Source: Mytilus edulis (Eukaryota > Mollusca > Bivalvia > Mytilida > Mytilidae). From it: a DNA stretch of 64,000 bases. The position numbers and the translations under genes are program-made. The notes beneath the pieces are model-generated. The model saw only the letters and a list, made by a program, of their open reading frames with translations. It searched no databases and was not told the origin of the DNA. The DNA is taken from positions 17,845,607 through 17,909,606 of the forward strand of contig NC_092357.1 in assembly GCF_963676685.1 (NCBI RefSeq), given 5' to 3'. Below, piece by piece: positions 58,417 through 64,000 of the stretch; within the stretch, counting starts at the first letter, position 1, and each line of letters opens with the position of its first letter.

Positions 58417-60640
58417 AACTAGAGGCTCTAAAGAGCCTGTGTCGCTCACCTTGGTATATGTGAATTAAACAAAGGAAGCAGACAGTTCATGACAAAATTG
58501 TGTTTAGGTGATTGTGATGTGTTTGTTCATCTTACTTTCGAACATTCTTGCTGCTTGCTTACAATTATCTCCATCTATAATGAACTTGTCCGTGTAGTTT
58601 CAATAGAAAATGAAAGTAAAAATTTACAAATTTTATGAAAATTGTTAAAAATTGATTATAAAGGACAATAACTTCTTAGGGGGTCAATTGACCATTTTGG
58701 TCATTTTGACTTATTTTTTAGTCTTAAATTGCTGTACATTATTGCTGTTTACAGTTTATCTCTATCTATAATAATATTCAAGATAATAACCCAAAACAGC
58801 AAACTTTCCTTAAAATTACCAATTTTGGGGAAGCAAACTAACAACGAGTTGTCTATCTGATTCATCTAAAAATTTCAGGGCAGATAGATCTTGACCAGAT
58901 ACACAATTGTTCCCCCTTTGTCAGATTTGCTCTAAATGCTTTGGTTTTTGAGTTATAAGCTAAATACTGCATTTTACCCCTATGTTCTATTTTTACCCGT
59001 AGAGGCCATCTTGGTTGGTTTGCCCGGTCACAAAACACAATTTTAAACTAGATAGCCTAATAATGATTCTGGCTATGTTTGGTAAAATTCGGCCCAGTAG
59101 TTTCAGAGGAGAAGTTTTTGTAAAAGTTAACTAAGATTTACGAAAAATGGTTAAACATTGACTATAAAGGGCAATAACTCCTAAAGGGGTCAAATGACCA
59201 TTTTGGTCCTGTTGACTTATTTGTAAATCTTACTTTGCTGAACATTTTTGCTTTTACAGTTTATCTCTATCCATAATAATATTCAAGATAATATCCAAAA
59301 AACAGCAAAATTTCCTTAAAATTACCAATTCAGGAGCAGCAACCCAACAACGGGTTGTCCCATTCATCTTAAAATTTCAGGGCAGATAGATCTTGACCAG
59401 ATAAGTATAGATTATAACATGCCTTTTTCCATATTGGCCCTGGTATCATCCCGAGACTCCCATATCGGCATCGAGGCTTTAGCCGAGGGCCGATATGGGT
59501 CGAGGGATGATACCCAGGCCAATATGGAAAAGACATGTTATAATCTTTTTATCACATATTTAAGTTCTGCAGAGAAGAGAAAAAAGGTCAAGTATAACAA
59601 TTTAATGATACATAAAAGGTAAAATCTTAAATAATTTATTACAAACGTGTCGTTCAGGATGCAATGACGTCACGTCATTAGGTACAGGGCACAATATGGA
59701 TATCTCTTTTTTGCCCCGGGCAATTTTGAGGTTATTGCATATGCAAAACCTAAGGTATTCATAACAAATATGTGATAAACAATTTTATTTACCCACTGTC
59801 AGATTTTCTCTAAATACTTTGGTTTTTGAGTAATAACCATAAACTGCATTTAACCTCCATGTTCTATTTTTAGCCGTGGGGGCCATCTTGGTTGGTTGGC
59901 CGGGTCTCAAAACACAATTTTTATACTAGATCCATCAATGATGATTGTGGACAAGTTTGGATTAATTTGGCCCGGTAGTTTCAGAGAAGAATATTTTTGT
60001 AAAAGGTCATGGAGATTTACGAAAAAAGGTTAAAAAAAGACTGTAAAGGGCAATAACTCCTAAAGGGTCAACTGACCATTTTGGTCATGTTGACTTATTT
60101 GTAAATCTTACTTTGCTGAACATTATTGCTGTTTACAGTTTATCTCAATCTTTAATAATATTCAAGATAATAACCAAAAACAGTAAAATTTCCTTAAAAT
60201 TACCAATTTAGGGGCAGCAACCCAACAATAGGTTGTCTGATTCATCTACAAATTTCAGGGCAGATAGAATTTGACCTGATAAACAAATTTACCCCCATGT
60301 CAGATTTGCTCTAAATGCTTTGGTTTTTGAGTTATAAGCCAAAAACAGCATTTTACCCCTATGTTATACTTTTAGCCATGGCGGCCATCTTGGTTGATTG
60401 GACGGGTCAAAAAACATCATTTTTAAACTAGATACATCAATAATGATTGTGGCCAAGTTTAGTTTAATTTAACCCAGTAGTTTCAGAGGAGAAGATTTTT
60501 GTAAAAGTTAACGACGACGGACGCAGGACGACGACGACGACGACGACGACGACGGACGACGGACGCCGGACGCCGGACGCCGGACGCCGGACGCCAAGTG
60601 ATGAGAAAAGCTCACTTGGCATTTTCGACCAGGTGAGCTA
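58417..60640 (+). mobile_element. 2.2-kb insertion with internal tandem blocks (unclassified)
   Basis: In segmental copy 1 the flanks GGACCAAAAA and AAATAAACGAG-type sequence are contiguous (31030-31070), which shows that this stretch is inserted. It starts near AGAGGCTCTAAAGAGCCTGT and ends at GACCAGGTGAGCTAAAAA. Inside, a block with GACCATTTTGGTC, ATAATATTCAAGATAAT and TTCCTTAAAATTACCAATT occurs three times (near 58680, 59190 and 60070). Near the right end is a GACGACG/GGACGCC tandem (60510-60596). No transposase is visible. Confidence 0.75.
59404..59773. mobile_element. Nested insertion with palindrome and GATA target duplication
   Basis: It sits in the third-block spacer of the 2.2-kb element and is flanked by GATA at 59400-59403 and 59774-59777. 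Sister blocks read straight across the site. Its left part is the palindrome 59410-59545 (AGATTATAACATG and CATGTTATAATCT ends), which is related to 123-254. Confidence 0.72.
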
Positions 60641-61888
60641 AAAATCGAAATAAACGAGAACATTATATTAAAGAACCTCAAGAACACAAGAATTATAATT
60701 GAATTCTATTGACATTGGTTGATAATCAGCAATGTTTTCAAAGAATTCAACTGAATGGTCAAAATCTTTGGTTCTATTTCATTATGTATCTAAGTGTTCT
60801 CTGTCCTGAGTGTTTATGTGTTAATCTGTACTGTATTCTGGTAACGTAATGTTTTCATTTTGGCGGTATTCTGAACATTAGCATATAAGCGTATAAGCGA
60901 AAACCAGATTTAACCAACCATTGTTTCTTGAAACGTCCTGTATAAAGTCAGGATACAGAAATTGTTATGTTAAATAGTCTGTTTCTGTTTATTTTAGTGT
61001 TTGTTTTGTAGCAGTTGAGTGTTTAAGCTGTTCCGTTGTTTTTCTTCTATAGATGGTGTGTTCCCCTCGGTTTTGGTTTGTAACCTTGATTTGATGCAAT
61101 TAAAACGATTTACGACTATTATGTCTGAAAACCCAATGTCTTTAGACGCTGACGACGCTGATGACGCTGGCGTAGATCACCAAACCAGTATACTACCTCG
61201 AAATTTGTGCAGTGGTATCAAAACGACAAAATGACAACCAAAAGTCCTTGGAGTACAACATAGAAATCAATGACTGATAAGCAATTACGAAGTGACAAAT
61301 CAATGTTACAAACAAAAGACGTGACAAGTTGAAAGGTGAAGCGTAGATTTTAATGCATAAAAAGTAAAATCTCAAAAATACTAAACTCCGAGGAAAATTC
61401 AAGGCGGAAAGTCCTTAATCAAATGGCAAAATCAAAAGCCTAAACACATCAAACGAATGAATTACAACTGTCATATTCCTGACTTGGTACAGGGATTTGA
61501 AATGGTGGATTGAACCAGGTTTAATAGCTAAATTAACCATCTGTCACTTGTATAACATTCGCATCAAATTCCATTATATTGACAACGATGCGGGAATAAA
61601 ACAAACAGACATATGCATGTACATGTATCACTTGCAATGCGAATCCACACTAAGACAAAATGTCACAATCGGGAAAAGAACAAAATGGGTAAAATTATAC
61701 ATGTTATAGTTTAAATCAATTTACTTGTATGTTAAGATCTCAGACTGCAAAAAACATTTCGGTAAATAGTTCTGATACCCAAACTTAGCACACAAAGGGT
61801 TAGCTGATTCTCCTCCAGACGTGTCACCAAACGTGTTGCTGATTGCAAAGTACAAATTTGATGTAAAGTGGCTTCGATGATGTCGAAT
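60641..61888. other. Duplicated non-coding flank of the death-domain gene copy
   Basis: It is collinear with about 31060-32364, including CTCTGTCCTGAGTGTT and TCTTTAGACGCTGA. The plus-strand frame 61019-61234 (SLDADDADDAGVD) is only partly conserved with the frame at 31939, so I do not call it a gene. Confidence 0.4.
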
Positions 61889-62745
61889 TCAAGGAACGGA
61901 TTTAAAATTTTCAACTATAGATTTAAAGATTTTTTGTGAATGTTTTGTGATTTTTTTTCATATGATGGAGACATAATCCTTCACTCAGTTTTATTTAGGT
62001 CTAGAGCTGGCATGTCAGTTAACTGCTAGTAGTCTGTTGTTATTTATGTTTTATTGTTATTTTGCTTATTTTCTATTGTTACATCTTCTGACATCGGAAT
62101 CGGACTTCTCTTCAACTGAATTTTAATGTGCGTATTGTTATGCGTTTACTTTTCTACATTGACTAGCGGTATATGGGGAGGGTTGAGATCTCATAAACAT
62201 GTTTAACCTAGCCGCAATTTTGAGCCTGTCCTAAGTCAGGAGCCTCTGGTCTTTTTTAGTCTTGTGTGATTTATAATTTTAGTTTCTTGACGTGTATAAT
62301 TCGGAGTTTAGTATGACGTCCATTATCACTGAACTATTAAACACATGTTTAAGGGGCCAGCTAAAGAACGCCTCCGGGTGTGGGATCTTCTCGCTACATT
62401 AAAGACCTATTGGTGGCCTTCGGTTGTTATCGCTTTGACACATTCCCCATTTCCTTTCTCAATTTTATTATATAAGGATAATTCTCATATGCATACCTAA
62501 GTCTTTACATAAATCATTCCTGTCAGCATTGACTAGTGCTTCTTTCAAGCGCTGTACCATGTAATATTCACTTTTAACCTCAAACCAACTCTGCCATTTT
62601 ATCAAACCCTTAAACACCTTTCGATTCACATATTTATCATCATGTTCAAGCATGTGGTCTTCAACTCCTAGATTGAATAAAACAAGGTGGTATTCTCTTC
62701 GAATCTTGCTGGCTAACTTCTTTAGATACGACTTGGTTAATACAA
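61889..62745 (-). CDS. Death-domain protein gene, paralogue of 32365-33527, 5' end beyond window
   Basis: The central exon 62745-62497 (249 nt, phase 1-1) is bounded by TATATTACAG and GTATGC, exactly as in the first copy. It encodes LTKSYLKKLASKIRREYHLV, FNLGVEDHMLEHDDKY, GLIKWQSWF and LKEALVNADRNDLCKDL, which is 67 of 82 residues identical, with no indel or stop. The exact reading frame and splice sites argue for a functional gene. A family B repeat (61995-62465) sits in the next intron. Acceptor AAATCTATAG at 61915 then gives VENFKSVP and TGA at 61889. An exon matching MTSKSDKREQ is not found up to 64000, and the duplication continues past the window edge, so exon 1 is probably outside. Confidence 0.7.
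61995..62465 (-). repeat. Family B repeat inserted in the death-domain gene intron
   Basis: It is the reverse complement of the 27966-type copies: TGACATCGGAATCGGACTTC, GGGGAGGGTTGAGATCTCAT, CTGGTCTTTTTTAGTCTTG and TTTGACACATTCCCCATTTC. In copy 1 the same intron is about 60 nt and lacks it. Confidence 0.85.
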
Positions 62746-63469
62746 CTGTAATATAAACTTAAGAATTAATGCATCACAAGATCATAAACATGCTCCATAA
62801 AAGCTAGTAAGTTCTCACTCAATTCACATGCAATATCTGAATAGATTACGGCAAAAGATTAATCCTTTATGCATAAACTTTACACTCACTATCATGAATT
62901 CGATAAAAGTGCATGCTTACATTGTAAGTTTAAGGATTCAACTCTGGATAATTGACAGGTTTGGTTGGATATTGAGTCATTATATACAAACGGAAAACAT
63001 GAAAACGCGAGGTTAAGTAGTATGCATCGACTGGATAAGAACAGCTATCGTTTTTTTTTCTTCTGTATGGACAAGACAGTATTAAAGAATGAATAATATG
63101 CTTAACAATCTTTTAAATCAGCTTTCGATTTTGACATGTCTTTTAACGCGTTCTGTGACATGTGGGATGAAGATTAACTATTCAAATCAAATCGCTAACC
63201 TCACATCCTAGTCGCAGAATAAAATAAAATGCAATGAGTAACAAGAAAATACACTATTATTGATTCATTCAAATTAGTTCAGTTCTGAAATAGAAGAAAT
63301 TAAAATTAATATACTTGCAACATTATTGTATACAAATCAGTTATATTGGTGAAATAGAACTTATTAATTAATCATTTTGATAAATTAATACATGAAAATT
63401 TGGCATCATGAACCAAATACAGCTATCGAGATATTTCGGATCCTGCAATAAGAGAAACTTATTATTTTG

Positions 63470-63625
63470 TATTACCCTTCCGAGGCACCTGACAGTGTAG
63501 TCAATAATTATGTTGTGTCATGGGTACTATTATTTGTCTGTGTGTCGTTTTCTTTTTAAGCCATGACGTTGTCAGTTTCTTTTCAATTTACGAGTTTGAT
63601 TGTCCCTCTGTTATCTTGCAATCGT
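63470..63625 (+). repeat. Decayed Penelope-like tail
   Basis: CTTCCGAGGCACCTGA, GTTGTGTCATGGGTACTATT and TACGAGTTTGATTGTCCCTC follow the layout of 24505-24715 with substitutions. It interrupts the segmental duplication upstream of the death-domain gene. Confidence 0.65.
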
Positions 63626-64000
63626 TTTTAAAAGGCTCTGTATTTAGTATGAAAAAAAGTAAAAAGGTCAGTTGCATATTTCAGTTGGGAAGAACATGAT
63701 TGTGTATGTATTTTGTGTTAGACAAAATCTGGTTTTGCACTTTATCACCTACTAAATCAATTTAATTATGCACTCAACGTAAACAAAAAGATATACTTTA
63801 AACGGCGATATATACACATGGAAAAAAGTATTGCAACACCTTGATTTTTTAAAACTTGAAAAATCAACCTCTTTTTTTGGAGGAAATATAGTAAAATATT
63901 TGTATAATATTATTGAAACATAGTTTATGATAACATTGGCATTTAAGCGAACAAAAAATGTTTTAAAAAAAATATATTACCACAATTTTTGTGGTAATAT

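Larger units (their letters stand above)
50850..63800 (+). repeat. Segmental duplication, copy 2
   Basis: It is collinear with 26748-33170 but expanded by insertions: 52683-55899 (tRNA-like pair, family A, Penelope-like RT), a CTT-rich microsatellite at 56620-57240, a 2.2-kb element at 58417-60640, and family B at 61995-62465. Similarity reaches AAACGGCGATAT near 63800, matching 33175, so the copy continues past the window end. Confidence 0.8.

Overview
This is a window of metazoan nuclear DNA, very probably from a marine mussel (Mytilus-like bivalve). The reasons are: AT-rich DNA with few long ORFs; spliced genes with GT..AG introns; secreted Gly/Tyr-rich proteins of shell-matrix or byssus type; Penelope-like reverse transcriptase fragments; many short dispersed repeats; and short mobile units carrying hammerhead ribozymes. 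There are no prokaryotic features. Most of the window is repeats. Coordinates of repeats are read by eye and are good to roughly 5-30 bases unless a splice or stop codon fixes them.

Region 1 (1.3-7.3 kb) is a very large imperfect inverted repeat. The right arm holds a complete two-coding-exon Gly/Tyr-rich secreted protein gene (6279-7324, +). The left arm holds its head-to-head pseudogene (1336-2459, -) with several in-frame stops. A third, intact paralogue lies at 17964-19078 (+). The two intact genes share a signal peptide, Tyr-Gly repeats, a KKGGYxDET..PQPIP signature and a separate tiny last exon that encodes a hydrophobic tail plus Asn residues.

Region 2 (8-25 kb) is intergenic DNA with hammerhead ribozyme units, palindromes, a tyrosine-recombinase remnant (11.4-11.6 kb) and two related Penelope-like RT fragments (12.2-12.9 kb, -; 22.8-23.7 kb, +).

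Region 3 (26.7-33.5 kb) and region 5 (50.8-64 kb) are two copies, in the same orientation, of one segmental duplication. Each carries a small minus-strand gene whose middle exon (249 nt, phase 1-1) encodes a death domain: 32365-33527, and 61889-62745 (continuing past the window). The first encodes a predicted 102-residue protein that is little more than one death domain. Comparing the two copies gives empty sites for several insertions: a ~83-bp hammerhead unit, a 2.2-kb element, a Penelope-like cluster and a ~0.5-kb repeat inside the death-domain gene intron. Region 3 also contains an apparently identical 885-bp direct duplication.

Region 4 (34.7-43.2 kb) is a satellite domain: about 29 units of ~192 bp organised as a four-unit higher-order repeat (~776 bp), then a 39-bp minisatellite of about 45 units, then degenerate units. 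All three arrays share one palindromic core, GGTTACCTNAGGTAACC or its half. A 59-bp sequence carrying the same core lies on either side, at 34.7 and 47.9 kb, in inverted orientation with one mismatch. This shared core in unrelated repeat backbones, together with the hammerhead-bearing insertions and the single-domain death proteins, is the most unusual content of the window.
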